From: Onthomonas sp964456525
GTDB taxonomy: Bacteria > Bacillota > Clostridia > Oscillospirales > Oscillospiraceae
Length of the DNA stretch: 64,000 nt
Direction of reading: 5' to 3'
NCBI GenBank assembly: GCA_964456525.1
Contig: CAYWAP010000003.1
Location: 13,255-77,254 of the forward strand
A model generated the notes under the pieces. That model was not told the origin of the DNA and made no database searches. It saw nothing but the letters and a program-made list of their open reading frames with translations. The position numbers and the translations under genes are program-made. Below are positions 25,764-34,197 of the stretch, piece by piece. Every line of letters starts with the position of its first letter. Positions within the stretch are counted from its first letter, which is position 1.

Positions 25764-28010
25764 GTGGCAACTGAACAGGAAACAATCGAAGGCTCCGTCA
25801 CGGCGGTGATCTTCCAAAACGAGGAGAACGGCTACACCGTTTTGCGCCTGAAGCACGCCGGTGACTCGATCACCGCTGTGGGAACCATGCCCGGCGTCTG
25901 CACCGGGGAAAAGCTGCTGATGCGGGGCAGGTGGTCCAGCCACCCCACCTACGGCAGGCAGTTCAAGGCGGAGCATGTGGAGCAATATCTGCCCACGGAG
26001 ACGGAGTCGATCTACGATTACCTCGCCGCCGGCGTCATCAAAGGCATTGGCCCCAAGCTGGCGCGGCGGCTGGTGGACCGCTATGGCCCCAAGACCTTTG
26101 AAATTCTGGAGTCTGCCCCGGAAAAACTGGCGGAGATGAAGGGCCTCTCCCTGAAAAAAGCCCGGGCCATTCAAACCGAGTTCTTACAGCGCGCCGGGAT
26201 GCGCGCTCTGCTGGAGTTTTTATCCGCCCACTCCATGCCGCCGGAAATCGGCTTAAAACTGTGGCGCATCTATGGGAGGACGGCGCTTGACCAGATTCGC
26301 AACGACCCCTATTTGCTGGTGGACCCGGAGCTGAACATCCGGTTTCAGGATGCGGACCACCTGGCCCACGATCTGGGGCTGTTTTCCGACGACCCCCGGC
26401 GAATCGAGGCGGGGCTTTATTACGTCCTGACCCATAACATGGATCTGGGACACGTCTTCCTGCCCCGGCAGAAGCTCCTGGAGGCCGCTGTCCGGCTGCT
26501 GTACACGCCAGAGACGGTACTGACCAAAGGGCTGCTGGACGAGGGGCTGGAGGCCCTGCAACGGCAGGGGAAAATCCAGTGCGAGCCGGTGGCCGGGGTG
26601 GACGCCGTCTACCGCAGCGACCTCTATGACGCGGAGGTGACGGTTGCTGACCGCATTCTGGAGCTATCCCAGCGGGAACTTCTCCCCCCTAAAAATCTGG
26701 AAGGAATGATTCGCCAGATGGAGCGGGAACAGGGAATCACCTATGCACAGGGGCAGCGGGAGTCCGTCGCGCTGGCCGCAAGGGTACAGGTGATGCTGCT
26801 GACCGGCGGCCCCGGCACCGGCAAAACCACCTCCCTCCGGGGGATTTTAAACCTGTTTGACGCACTGGGGCTGAAAACCGCCCTGGCTGCGCCCACCGGG
26901 CGGGCCGCCAAACGCCTGAGCGAGCTGTGCGGCACCGAGGCCACCACCATCCACCGCCTGCTGGAAGCGGGCTACGACAACGGCGCCGGTGATCTGGTCT
27001 TCTCCAAAGACGCGGAGGAGCCGCTGGATGCCGATGCCGTCATTGTGGACGAGGTATCCATGGTGGACATCTCCCTGATGGCCGCCCTGTTGTCCGCCCT
27101 GAAAAACGACTGCCGTCTGGTGCTGGTGGGCGATCCGGACCAGCTGCCCAGTGTGGGGCCGGGGCAGGTTTTTGACCACTTAATCCGCTCCGGCGCCGTC
27201 CCGACGGTGCGCCTGACGGAGATTTTCCGCCAGGCCCGGCAGTCAGCCATTGTCATGGGCGCCCACGCCGTGAATCAGGGGGAGCTGCCGCCGCTGCAAA
27301 ACCATTCAAAGGATTTCTTCTTCCTGCGCCGTCTGGATGGAGAGCAGGCAGTGGAGACCATTGTGGATTTGTGCCAGCGCAGGCTGCCCCAGCACATGGG
27401 TATTTCCCCGGAAAACATTCAGGTGCTCTCTCCCACACGAAAGTACATCACCGGCACAGCCAGCTTGAACAAGGCCCTCCAGGCCGCGCTAAACCCGCCC
27501 TCCCCGGAAAAACAGGAGAAGAAGTTCGGTTCCCTGCTCTTTCGCCAGGGGGACCGGGTCATGCAGATTCACAACAACTATGACGTGATGTGGCGCGAGG
27601 CCGATTCTCTGACCGGGGGCATGGGTATTTTTAACGGCGACACCGGCGTCATTGAGTCCATCGACGCAGACGGCGTCATGACAGTGAATTTTGACGGGCG
27701 TCTCGTGGAGTACACCTCCGACATGCTCTCTGAGCTGGAGCCGGCCTTTGCCATGACGGTTCACAAGGCCCAGGGCAGTGAATACTCCGCCGTAATCCTG
27801 GCCGCCGTCAGCGGCGCCCCCATGCTGCTGACCCGGGAGGTGCTGTATACGGCGATCACCCGGGCAAAGGATCTGTTCATTGTGGTGGGGGATGAGAGTG
27901 TCATCGGGCGGATGGTGGCCAACCACCGCCAGAGCCGGCGCTACAGCGGCCTGCGATTCCGGCTGATGGGCGCGAACCCGCCGGATTTCTCCCAGAACGG
28001 GTCTCATTGA
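25764..28010 (+). CDS. recD2: ATP-dependent RecD-like DNA helicase (RecD2)
   Basis: SF1B 5'-3' helicase found where RecBC is absent; linked to replication-fork stability and repair. An N-terminal OB-like segment (SVTAVIFQNEENGYTVLRL) and tandem helix-hairpin-helix region precede the core. Walker A GGPGTGKTT is near residue 348, Walker B VDEVSMVD follows, and motif VI reads VLYTAITRAKDL. The late SH3-like/motif V segment FAMTVHKAQGSEY is typical. 748 residues. The start is GTG with GGAGGA six bases upstream. It ends a plus-strand repair series begun by radC. Confidence 0.95.
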   Translation: MATEQETIEGSVTAVIFQNEENGYTVLRLKHAGDSITAVGTMPGVCTGEKLLMRGRWSSHPTYGRQFKAEHVEQYLPTETESIYDYLAAGVIKGIGPKLARRLVDRYGPKTFEILESAPEKLAEMKGLSLKKARAIQTEFLQRAGMRALLEFLSAHSMPPEIGLKLWRIYGRTALDQIRNDPYLLVDPELNIRFQDADHLAHDLGLFSDDPRRIEAGLYYVLTHNMDLGHVFLPRQKLLEAAVRLLYTPETVLTKGLLDEGLEALQRQGKIQCEPVAGVDAVYRSDLYDAEVTVADRILELSQRELLPPKNLEGMIRQMEREQGITYAQGQRESVALAARVQVMLLTGGPGTGKTTSLRGILNLFDALGLKTALAAPTGRAAKRLSELCGTEATTIHRLLEAGYDNGAGDLVFSKDAEEPLDADAVIVDEVSMVDISLMAALLSALKNDCRLVLVGDPDQLPSVGPGQVFDHLIRSGAVPTVRLTEIFRQARQSAIVMGAHAVNQGELPPLQNHSKDFFFLRRLDGEQAVETIVDLCQRRLPQHMGISPENIQVLSPTRKYITGTASLNKALQAALNPPSPEKQEKKFGSLLFRQGDRVMQIHNNYDVMWREADSLTGGMGIFNGDTGVIESIDADGVMTVNFDGRLVEYTSDMLSELEPAFAMTVHKAQGSEYSAVILAAVSGAPMLLTREVLYTAITRAKDLFIVVGDESVIGRMVANHRQSRRYSGLRFRLMGANPPDFSQNGSH

Positions 28011-28018
28011 GCTGGTTT

Positions 28019-28049
28019 CGGCGGGAGGGCGTCGAAAGCCGTCCCGCCG
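28019..28049 (+). terminator. GC-rich hairpin after recD2
   Basis: CGGCGGGA (28019-28026) pairs with TCCCGCCG (28042-28049), extended inward by GGC/GCC. No T tract follows, so it may act as an mRNA 3' stabiliser or a weak terminator. It begins nine bases after the recD2 stop. Confidence 0.4.
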
Positions 28050-28126
28050 TGATCCTGTCCCGGCCCGGTAAAAAGCGGGTTGGGACGGCTTTGTCCGCCG
28101 CCCCCGATAAATTCTCCTGAATTTGT

Positions 28127-28155
28127 TTGACAAGAAAAGCGGTTATCGGTATAAT
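28127..28155 (+). promoter_or_regulatory. Promoter of the T-box/proS transcript
   Basis: Full consensus TTGACA (28127-28132) and TATAAT (28150-28155) are 17 bases apart. The start site would be near 28162, just before the T-box leader. A strong promoter followed by attenuation is the usual T-box design. Confidence 0.9.
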
Positions 28156-28161
28156 GAAGTA

Positions 28162-28435
28162 AATTTACAAACAGGCTGTGATGGACAGCAGTACGCAGTG
28201 TTCTGACGCAAAGAGAGGGGCCGGTGGGTGCAAGGCCTCGGGAAGACCTGCCGAACCCGGTTCGGAGCTGTGCGGGGAGGATGTTTGCCATAAACCCGCA
28301 CCGGGCGCGCCCGTTAACGCGCAGGGGTATGATAAACATACCCGCTAAGGCTCCTGCCGTGAGACAGGGGTGAATTAAGGTGGTAGCACGAAGCATTCGC
28401 TCTCGTCCTTATGTGACGGGGGGAAGGCTTTTTTT
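28162..28435 (+). ncRNA. T-box leader controlling proS
   Basis: Regulatory leader that reads the charging state of tRNA(Pro). The T-box sequence AAGGTGGTAGCACG is at 28377-28390, close to consensus AGGGTGGNACCGCG. Stem I elements include AGTACG near the 5' end and the AGAGAGGGGCCGGTGGGTGC apical region. The likely specifier loop reads GAACCCGG: both possible triplets, CCC and CCG, are proline codons. In the antiterminator, AAGG (28377-28380) pairs with CCTT (28407-28410). In the alternative terminator the CCTT pairs with AAGG near 28424, followed by T7 (28429-28435). Uncharged tRNA(Pro) should favour read-through into proS. The remaining 110 bases before proS hold no further signal that I can see. 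Confidence 0.88.
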
Positions 28436-28544
28436 CTTCCCCTGAAAAGGGCTCCCGCTCGAAGCGCCCCATGGCGGGACGCGAAAAACAGCCTTTGGCG
28501 GCCTGGGACAGGCCCCGACTACGAAAACGGAAGGATGAATTTCT

Positions 28545-30005
28545 ATGGCAAAACAGAAAAAGCAGGTGACGGCGATCACTTCCATGGGCGAGGACTTCGC
28601 CAAGTGGTATACCGACATCTGCCTGAAAGCCGAGCTGGTGGATTACGCCAGCGTCAAGGGCTTTATGATTATGCGGCCCTATGGCTATGCCATCTGGGAG
28701 AATATGGTGGACATTATGGACGGCATGTTTAAGAAAACCGGCCATGTCAACGTGGCGATGCCCGTCCTCATGCCGGAGAGCCTGCTGCGCAAGGAAGGCG
28801 AGCTGGTGCAGGGCTTTGCCCCCGAGGTGGCCTGGGTCACGATGGGCGGGGAGAGCAAGCTGGAGGAACGGCTGTGCGTCCGCCCCACCTCTGAGACGCT
28901 GTTTTGCGACCACTGGTCCCATATCCTGCAAACCTACAAGCAGCTGCCCATGCTGTACAACCAGTGGTGCTCTGTGGTCCGCTGGGAGAAAACCACCCGT
29001 CCGTTCCTGCGCTCCCGTGAGTTCTGGTGGCAGGAGGGCCACACCCTCCACGAGACCGCCGCAGAGGCGGAGGCGGAGACGGAACAGCAGCTCTGGTGCT
29101 ACTTCGATTTCTGTAGGGACGCCCTGGCAATCCCCGTCGTGGCAGGCCGCAAGACCGATAAGGAGAAGTTTGCCGGCGCAGAGGCCACATACACCATCGA
29201 GGCCATGATGAAGGACGGCAAGGCATTGCAGACCGCCACCTCCCATTTCTTTGGCGATAAGTTCTCCCGGGCCTATGATGTGACCTTCACTGGCCGGGAC
29301 AACACGCTGCAATATCCCTTCCAGACCTCCTGGGGTTCCACCACCCGCATGATCGGCGCCGTCATTATGACCCACGGCGACGACAACGGCCTGGTTCTGC
29401 CCCCTCCGATCGCCCCCATCCAGGTGGTCGTCATCCCCGTGGCCATGCACAAAGCCGGCGTTCAGGAGGCCGCTCTGGCTCTGGAGGCGCGGATTCAGGC
29501 GCTGGGCCTGCGCACCAAGACCGACATCTCCGACCAGTCCCCCGGCTGGAAGTACTCGGAGTACGAGATGAAAGGGGTGCCGCTGCGGGTGGAAATCGGC
29601 CCCAAGGACATGGAGAAGGGCCAGTGCGTCATCGCCCGCCGGGACACCGGTGAGAAGTATTTTGTGCCGCTGGACGAGCTGGAGACCCAGGTTCCGGCCC
29701 TGCTGAAGGCGGTTCACGACAACCTGTACGCCTCCGCCAAGCAGCGCATGGAGGACAACACCTTTGCCTTTGGCAGCGTAGAGGATGTAAAGGCCGCGGT
29801 GGAGAAGCACACCTGCTTTGCCAAAACCCGCTGGTGCGGCAACGAGGCCTGTGAGATCGCCATGAAAGAGCTGGCCGGTGTGTCCAGCCGGTGTATCCCC
29901 TTCGATCAGACGGCCACCCCGGAGGAGGAGGCAGCCATGGGCGACGTCTGCCCGGTCTGCGGGAAACCGTCCAAGAAAATTATTTACTGGGGCGTGGCAT
30001 ACTAA
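28545..30005 (+). CDS. proS: Prolyl-tRNA synthetase, archaeal/eukaryotic type (ProS type 3)
   Basis: Charges tRNA(Pro) with proline. Class II synthetase core with motif 2 (RWEKTTRPFLRSREFWWQEG) and motif 3 (GSTTRMIGAVIMTHGD), an anticodon-binding domain, and a C-terminal zinc-binding-like domain with Cys pairs (CFAKTRWCGNEAC, CPVC) ending in the terminal Tyr typical of this type. The YbaK-like editing insertion of the bacterial-type enzyme is absent, which fits the free-standing deacylase at 15557-16054. 486 residues. GGAAGGA lies nine bases before the ATG. Controlled by the T-box leader upstream. Confidence 0.97.
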   Translation: MAKQKKQVTAITSMGEDFAKWYTDICLKAELVDYASVKGFMIMRPYGYAIWENMVDIMDGMFKKTGHVNVAMPVLMPESLLRKEGELVQGFAPEVAWVTMGGESKLEERLCVRPTSETLFCDHWSHILQTYKQLPMLYNQWCSVVRWEKTTRPFLRSREFWWQEGHTLHETAAEAEAETEQQLWCYFDFCRDALAIPVVAGRKTDKEKFAGAEATYTIEAMMKDGKALQTATSHFFGDKFSRAYDVTFTGRDNTLQYPFQTSWGSTTRMIGAVIMTHGDDNGLVLPPPIAPIQVVVIPVAMHKAGVQEAALALEARIQALGLRTKTDISDQSPGWKYSEYEMKGVPLRVEIGPKDMEKGQCVIARRDTGEKYFVPLDELETQVPALLKAVHDNLYASAKQRMEDNTFAFGSVEDVKAAVEKHTCFAKTRWCGNEACEIAMKELAGVSSRCIPFDQTATPEEEAAMGDVCPVCGKPSKKIIYWGVAY

Positions 30006-30079
30006 GAGAGATTTCCTGACAATGAAAAAGGGGAGCGCCGCCTCGGCCCCCCTTTACCCGGCTTCTGAGAGGTACTGTT

Positions 30080-31279
30080 ATGATTCAAACCTGCAAACGT
30101 CTGCTCCGGGAGCACGGGGGAGAGCTGTGTTTTTTCTGTGCCTGGCTGATTTTTCTTTACGACCGCTATGCCAGAATCCTCTACCGGCACCAGGTTCCCC
30201 TCCAGGGACAGATGCGGCGGATGATCTATGTGCTGCTGGCGGCAAAGGTGATCTGTGATCTCCTGCGGGACCGGCGCGTCCACTGGCGGGACGGCGCGGC
30301 GGTTGCCTTTGCCGTGCTGGGGCTTGTGGTGGCGAATACCTCCGGGGTGGGTCCCTGGGGGCTGTATATCCCGGTTTTACTGGTGCTCAGCGCCCGGAAT
30401 ATCAATTTGCGCCATGTCTTTTTTGTCACGCTGTGCGTCTCCATGGCCTTTCTCGCCTACACCTTGCTGAACATCTATATCGGCCGGATGGAAGATGTGG
30501 TTTACGTCACCAACGGCGGCACAAGGGTCCGGCACTATCTGGGCTTCTACTCCAATTATATCGCGTCCTATCTTGTCGAGTTCGCCACGGTGTTTTACTT
30601 TGCCCTGCGCCGCCGCGTCACCTGGATTGAGGCGGCCCTCTGGCTGGCCGCCAACGCGGTCGTCTATTTCTTCACCCAGAGCCGCTGCCCGTTTTTTACG
30701 TCCATTCTGCTGTGCGTAGGCGGCTATCTGTTTTGCCGCAGCAAAAAGCCCATGACAGAGAGCCGCTTCTGCCGCTGGATTCTGCCTTACGCCAGCCTGC
30801 TCTGCGGCGGCGCCGCCACGCTGGCCGTGGCCTTCTATGACCCGGACAACCCGATCCTCTCCAAAATCAACGATTTGCTGACCCAGCGCCTTCGCCTGGG
30901 CCACGAGGCCATGGAGGCGGTCACACCCAACCTGTTTGGCCAGCTCATTGAATGGCGCACCGGGGAGGATATCTGGGGGACGTCGGAATACTTTTACGCG
31001 GACATTTCCTATGTGAAATATCTGCTGATGTACGGCATTGTGTTTATGGTTCTGCTGCACATCGGCTTTGTCCTGGTCAGCCGCCGCTTTGTCCTGGAAA
31101 ATGACCGGTCCATGATGGTCGCCACGCTGCTCCTGCTTGTCATCTCCATGTCCGATTCCATGCTGACCTCCCTGTACGTTCAGCCCGTCATCATGGTGAC
31201 TGCCATGGCCTTTGACCCCAACACCCAGCTCAGCTTGCTGCCGGTTCCCAAGACCGCCAACCCTCACCCCCGGCCATAA
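30080..31279 (+). CDS. Multi-spanning membrane protein, O-antigen/polysaccharide polymerase-like
   Basis: About ten hydrophobic segments spread over 399 residues, with one larger extracytoplasmic loop containing GQLIEWRTGEDIWGTSEYFY. The arrangement resembles Wzy/WaaL-type polymerases: a GGTRVRHYLGFYSNYIASY stretch, then a membrane segment, and arginine-rich loops. No catalytic motif is certain, so the assignment rests on topology and faint pattern. No polysaccharide genes are nearby. It follows proS by 74 bases with a GC-rich hairpin (30027-30055) between them that lacks a plus-strand T run, so it may be transcribed by read-through from proS. GAGAGG lies upstream of the ATG. Confidence 0.6.
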   Translation: MIQTCKRLLREHGGELCFFCAWLIFLYDRYARILYRHQVPLQGQMRRMIYVLLAAKVICDLLRDRRVHWRDGAAVAFAVLGLVVANTSGVGPWGLYIPVLLVLSARNINLRHVFFVTLCVSMAFLAYTLLNIYIGRMEDVVYVTNGGTRVRHYLGFYSNYIASYLVEFATVFYFALRRRVTWIEAALWLAANAVVYFFTQSRCPFFTSILLCVGGYLFCRSKKPMTESRFCRWILPYASLLCGGAATLAVAFYDPDNPILSKINDLLTQRLRLGHEAMEAVTPNLFGQLIEWRTGEDIWGTSEYFYADISYVKYLLMYGIVFMVLLHIGFVLVSRRFVLENDRSMMVATLLLLVISMSDSMLTSLYVQPVIMVTAMAFDPNTQLSLLPVPKTANPHPRP

Positions 31280-31291
31280 CGATTGACGAAA

Positions 31292-31327
31292 AAGGGGCTG
31301 CCTCATATCCCTATGAGACAGCCCCTT
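31292..31327. terminator. Strong terminator between convergent genes
   Basis: AAGGGGCTG-CTCATA pairs with TATGAG-CAGCCCCTT around a TCCC loop, with one bulged base. On the minus strand T5 follows the stem directly, so it chiefly ends the 31342-31500 gene. On the plus strand a looser TTGTGTGCTTTT follows and can end the membrane-protein gene. Confidence 0.85.
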
Positions 31328-31341
31328 GTGTGCTTTTGCCT

Positions 31342-31500
31342 TTAGCGCTCTGCCTTCAGCAGCGAGTGAATCCGCTGCAGCAGGCTCTTTTCTCTCCCAT
31401 CCTGGAGCAGCAGTGCGCCGTAATTGTCTGCGTGCATCCATGCGGGAATGGAACGCTCCGTGACATTGTTCATCGTCGTCATCCCGGAAACCATAATCAT
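31342..31500 (-). CDS. Small protein of unknown function (52 aa)
   Basis: Starts MIMVSGMTTMNN and ends in a basic helical tail (LLQRIHSLLKAER). GGAGG lies eight bases before the ATG at 31500, and a strong minus-strand terminator follows the stop by only 14 bases. A possible promoter (TTGCAA, 16 bases, TATCCT on the minus strand near 31573-31600) lies about 80 bases upstream. No membrane helix or known motif. The well-placed signals argue that this short frame is real. It is divergent from the PucR-type regulator, which could be its neighbour in control. Confidence 0.5.
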   Translation of the reverse strand: MIMVSGMTTMNNVTERSIPAWMHADNYGALLLQDGREKSLLQRIHSLLKAER

Positions 31501-31632
31501 AATCAATACCTCCCTGATATAAATTAAGACCACGTTTTAAATGACTTGTGTGGTAATTTGTCTTTCTGATATTAGGATAGCAGATTTTTCCGCTTTTGCA
31601 ATGTGTGTCAGTTACAAACATTTCGCTATTTC

Positions 31633-31649
31633 TTGTGCTCTCAGCACAA
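31633..31649. promoter_or_regulatory. Inverted repeat, candidate operator upstream of the PucR-type regulator
   Basis: TTGTGCT (31633-31639) and AGCACAA (31643-31649) form a perfect 7-bp inverted repeat with a 3-base centre. It lies 43 bases before the regulator ATG and between two divergent genes. The spacing suits a dimeric DNA-binding protein; autoregulation is inference. Confidence 0.45.
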
Positions 31650-31691
31650 ATCCGTTAAAAAGTACGAAAATCATCTGAAAAGAGGGGTTAT

Positions 31692-32879
31692 ATGGCACTT
31701 ACAATGGGTCAATTGGTGGAGCAAGTCCGGGATAAATTTGGTCTGAAAATCCTCGCCAGTCCGTCACACATGGATCATATTGTGACGTGGGTGCACATGA
31801 CGGAGGACGCCAGCATCGCCTCCTTTTTCTGGGGAAACGAGCTGGTGGTCACCAGCGGCTACGCCATGCGCAGCGACGACGATCTCAAGCACTTTATCGA
31901 GGTCATGATCGAGCAGCACTGCGCCGGCATTGTCATCAACATCGGCCAGCATCTCACAAGCGTCCCGCAGATGGTCATCGACTATTGCCAGGAACAGCAC
32001 TTCCCCCTGCTCACCATGCCATGGGATATGTATATCACCGAATTTGTGCGGGTATGCTGTTCCCTGATCAACAAGAGCACCCGGGACGAGCACGACCTGG
32101 CGGAGGCCGCCATGCACATCATCAACAACCCCCAGGCCTCCGGCCCCGACCAGGAGCGTCTGGACGAGATTTTTCAGGAGGAAAACGGGTTCCAGCTGCT
32201 GGCCGTCCGCGCCGCCTTCAGCAAGATGTTTCAAAACGTCATGGATCACCGGAGCAACCTGCGGCTGCACACGGCGGTGCGTCCCTTTCACGTCCCCTAT
32301 CTGGTGTTTCGTCAGGAAAAGCGCTCCTTTGTTCTATTGAACCGGAAGGACCGGCAGCTGGCGGATGATGTGGCCCGGCACATTCTGGAGATGACCCACG
32401 AAACCTTTCCCACCCTTCCGATTTCCATCGGCATTGGCGAGCCGGTGGACTCCTATGAGCAGCTGGCGGACAGCTTTCACACGGCGGTTTCCGCCTGCCG
32501 CCGGGCAGCCACCCAGAAACTGGATGCCGTCCGGTTCAAAGACATGGGGTTTTACAAGCTGCTCTACTCCGTCCCAAACGATGATTTGCTGTACAACTAC
32601 TACGAAGAGGTCATGGGCCCTCTGCTGAAACACGACAAAAAGTACAACAGCGCATACACAGAAACCCTGTTTCGCTATCTGCTCTCCGACGGCAGCTTGC
32701 AGGAAGTTGCCGCGGCCATGTTCACCCATCGCAACACCGTAAACTACCGCATGGGAAAAATCCGTGATATTTTGGGCTGTTCCCTGGATTGCCAGGAGGA
32801 GAAACTGCCCTATCTGCTGGCATATCACGTGGGGGTTGTGCTGCGCCTGATTCCGGACTTGGAACACGGAACCGCATAG
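31692..32879 (+). CDS. PucR-family transcriptional regulator
   Basis: An N-terminal PucR ligand-responsive domain (about residues 8-125, with HMDHIVTWVHMTEDASI and ELVVTSGYA) precedes a central GGDEF-like/CdaR region. The C-terminal PucR helix-turn-helix follows (about residues 330-385), with the clear motif FTHRNTVNYRMGKIRDILG. Such regulators often control purine, amino-acid or sugar-acid catabolism. No matching catabolic operon is adjacent, so the target is unknown; it may act on itself and on the divergent small gene. 395 residues. GAGGGG lies four bases before the ATG. Confidence 0.88.
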   Translation: MALTMGQLVEQVRDKFGLKILASPSHMDHIVTWVHMTEDASIASFFWGNELVVTSGYAMRSDDDLKHFIEVMIEQHCAGIVINIGQHLTSVPQMVIDYCQEQHFPLLTMPWDMYITEFVRVCCSLINKSTRDEHDLAEAAMHIINNPQASGPDQERLDEIFQEENGFQLLAVRAAFSKMFQNVMDHRSNLRLHTAVRPFHVPYLVFRQEKRSFVLLNRKDRQLADDVARHILEMTHETFPTLPISIGIGEPVDSYEQLADSFHTAVSACRRAATQKLDAVRFKDMGFYKLLYSVPNDDLLYNYYEEVMGPLLKHDKKYNSAYTETLFRYLLSDGSLQEVAAAMFTHRNTVNYRMGKIRDILGCSLDCQEEKLPYLLAYHVGVVLRLIPDLEHGTA

Positions 32880-33003
32880 GCTTTGTTGAAAGAACATCAA
32901 CATGCCCAAGCGGCGGGCCTTTCTGCCTGACGCCCTTCCCTGAATTTTCCTGTATTCTTTCCCGGATTTTCCACATCCTAGCTCTAGCAAGGAGGAAATC
33001 GGG

Positions 33004-34125
33004 ATGAAACACTTTTTGATTGCTCTATTGGCCGCCGCCCTGTTCACCGCACCGGCAGCGGCAGCAGGACCAGAAAACATTTCCGCTAAATCGGTGGTTT
33101 TGATGGATCAGGCCACCGGAACCGTCATCTACGAGGAAAATCAGGACGAGCAGCTGGAACCGGCCTCCGTCACCAAGGTCATGACCATGCTGCTGGTGGC
33201 CGAGGCGCTGGATAACGGCGTCATCTCCATGGAGGACATCGTCACCGTCTCGGCTTACGCGGCCTCCATGGGCGGCAGCCAGGTCTTTTTGGAGGAAGGG
33301 GAGCAGATCTCCGTGGAAGACCTGCTCAAATCTGTGGCAGTGGCCTCCGGCAACGACGCGGCAGTGGCTCTGGCGGAGTATGTCGCCGGTTCTGAGAGCG
33401 CCTTTGTGGACCGGATGAACCAGCGCGCTCAGGAACTCGGCATGAACAACACCCATTTTTTGAACTGCGACGGCCTTCCCGCAGAGGGGCACCTCACCAC
33501 CGCCTATGACATTGCGCTGATGAGCCGGGAACTTCTAAACCACGATGTCATTCGGGACTATGTGACCATTTGGATGGATTCCATCCGGGACGGCGAATTT
33601 CAGCTGTCCAACACCAACAAGCTGATTCGTTACTATGACGGCGCCACCGGCCTGAAAACCGGCTCCACCAGCACCGCCGGCTTCTGCATCTCCGCCAGCG
33701 CCCAGCGGGACGATCTGGAGCTGATTGCCGTGGTTCTGGGCAGCGACACCTCTGCGGAGCGCTTTAACACCGCGAAAAGCCTGCTGGATTACGGCTTCAA
33801 CCAATACACTCTGGTGGATGCCACGCCCGCTGACCTGCCGGAAGTCCCGGTCAAGCTGGGGGAGACCAGCACTGTGCAGGTGGCGGTGGAGGGCAACTGC
33901 CTGGTGCTGGTGCGCAAGGACCAGGTAGAGGCGGTGGAAGCGGAGATCTCCACCGTTTCCGGGCTTGACGCCCCTGTGACCAGCGGCGCCTCCCTTGGCA
34001 GCGTGAAAATCAAGGTGGATGGAACCACAGTCAAAACCATTCCTCTGGTGGCGGCGCAGGACGTGGAAAAGCTGGATTTCGGCGGCATTTTCCGGCGTAT
34101 CTGGGGCCAAATCGCAATGCAGTAA
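33004..34125 (+). CDS. D-alanyl-D-alanine carboxypeptidase (PBP5/DacF type)
   Basis: Trims the terminal D-Ala from peptidoglycan stem peptides outside the membrane. A signal peptide (about residues 1-21, ending in AAAA) precedes the serine peptidase S11 domain with SVTK at 55-58, SGN at 115-117 and KTG at 218-220, all intact. A C-terminal beta domain of the PBP5-C kind (about residues 275-350) and a final amphipathic segment for membrane attachment follow. 373 residues. AGGAGG lies before the ATG. It is followed by a strong terminator. In spore formers this family includes DacF; whether this organism sporulates is not shown here. Confidence 0.93.
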   Translation: MKHFLIALLAAALFTAPAAAAGPENISAKSVVLMDQATGTVIYEENQDEQLEPASVTKVMTMLLVAEALDNGVISMEDIVTVSAYAASMGGSQVFLEEGEQISVEDLLKSVAVASGNDAAVALAEYVAGSESAFVDRMNQRAQELGMNNTHFLNCDGLPAEGHLTTAYDIALMSRELLNHDVIRDYVTIWMDSIRDGEFQLSNTNKLIRYYDGATGLKTGSTSTAGFCISASAQRDDLELIAVVLGSDTSAERFNTAKSLLDYGFNQYTLVDATPADLPEVPVKLGETSTVQVAVEGNCLVLVRKDQVEAVEAEISTVSGLDAPVTSGASLGSVKIKVDGTTVKTIPLVAAQDVEKLDFGGIFRRIWGQIAMQ

Positions 34126-34141
34126 ATCCAATTTGACAATG

Positions 34142-34174
34142 AAAAACTCCTGGCCCAAAGGGGTCAGGAGTTTT
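34142..34174. terminator. Bidirectional terminator between dac-type gene and thiT
   Basis: AAAACTCCTG-CCC and GGG-CAGGAGTTTT form a long stem with a 3-base loop. TTTT follows on the plus strand, and the complementary run serves the converging thiT. Confidence 0.87.
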
Positions 34175-34197
34175 GTGCCGTTGCGGTACGGATGCTC

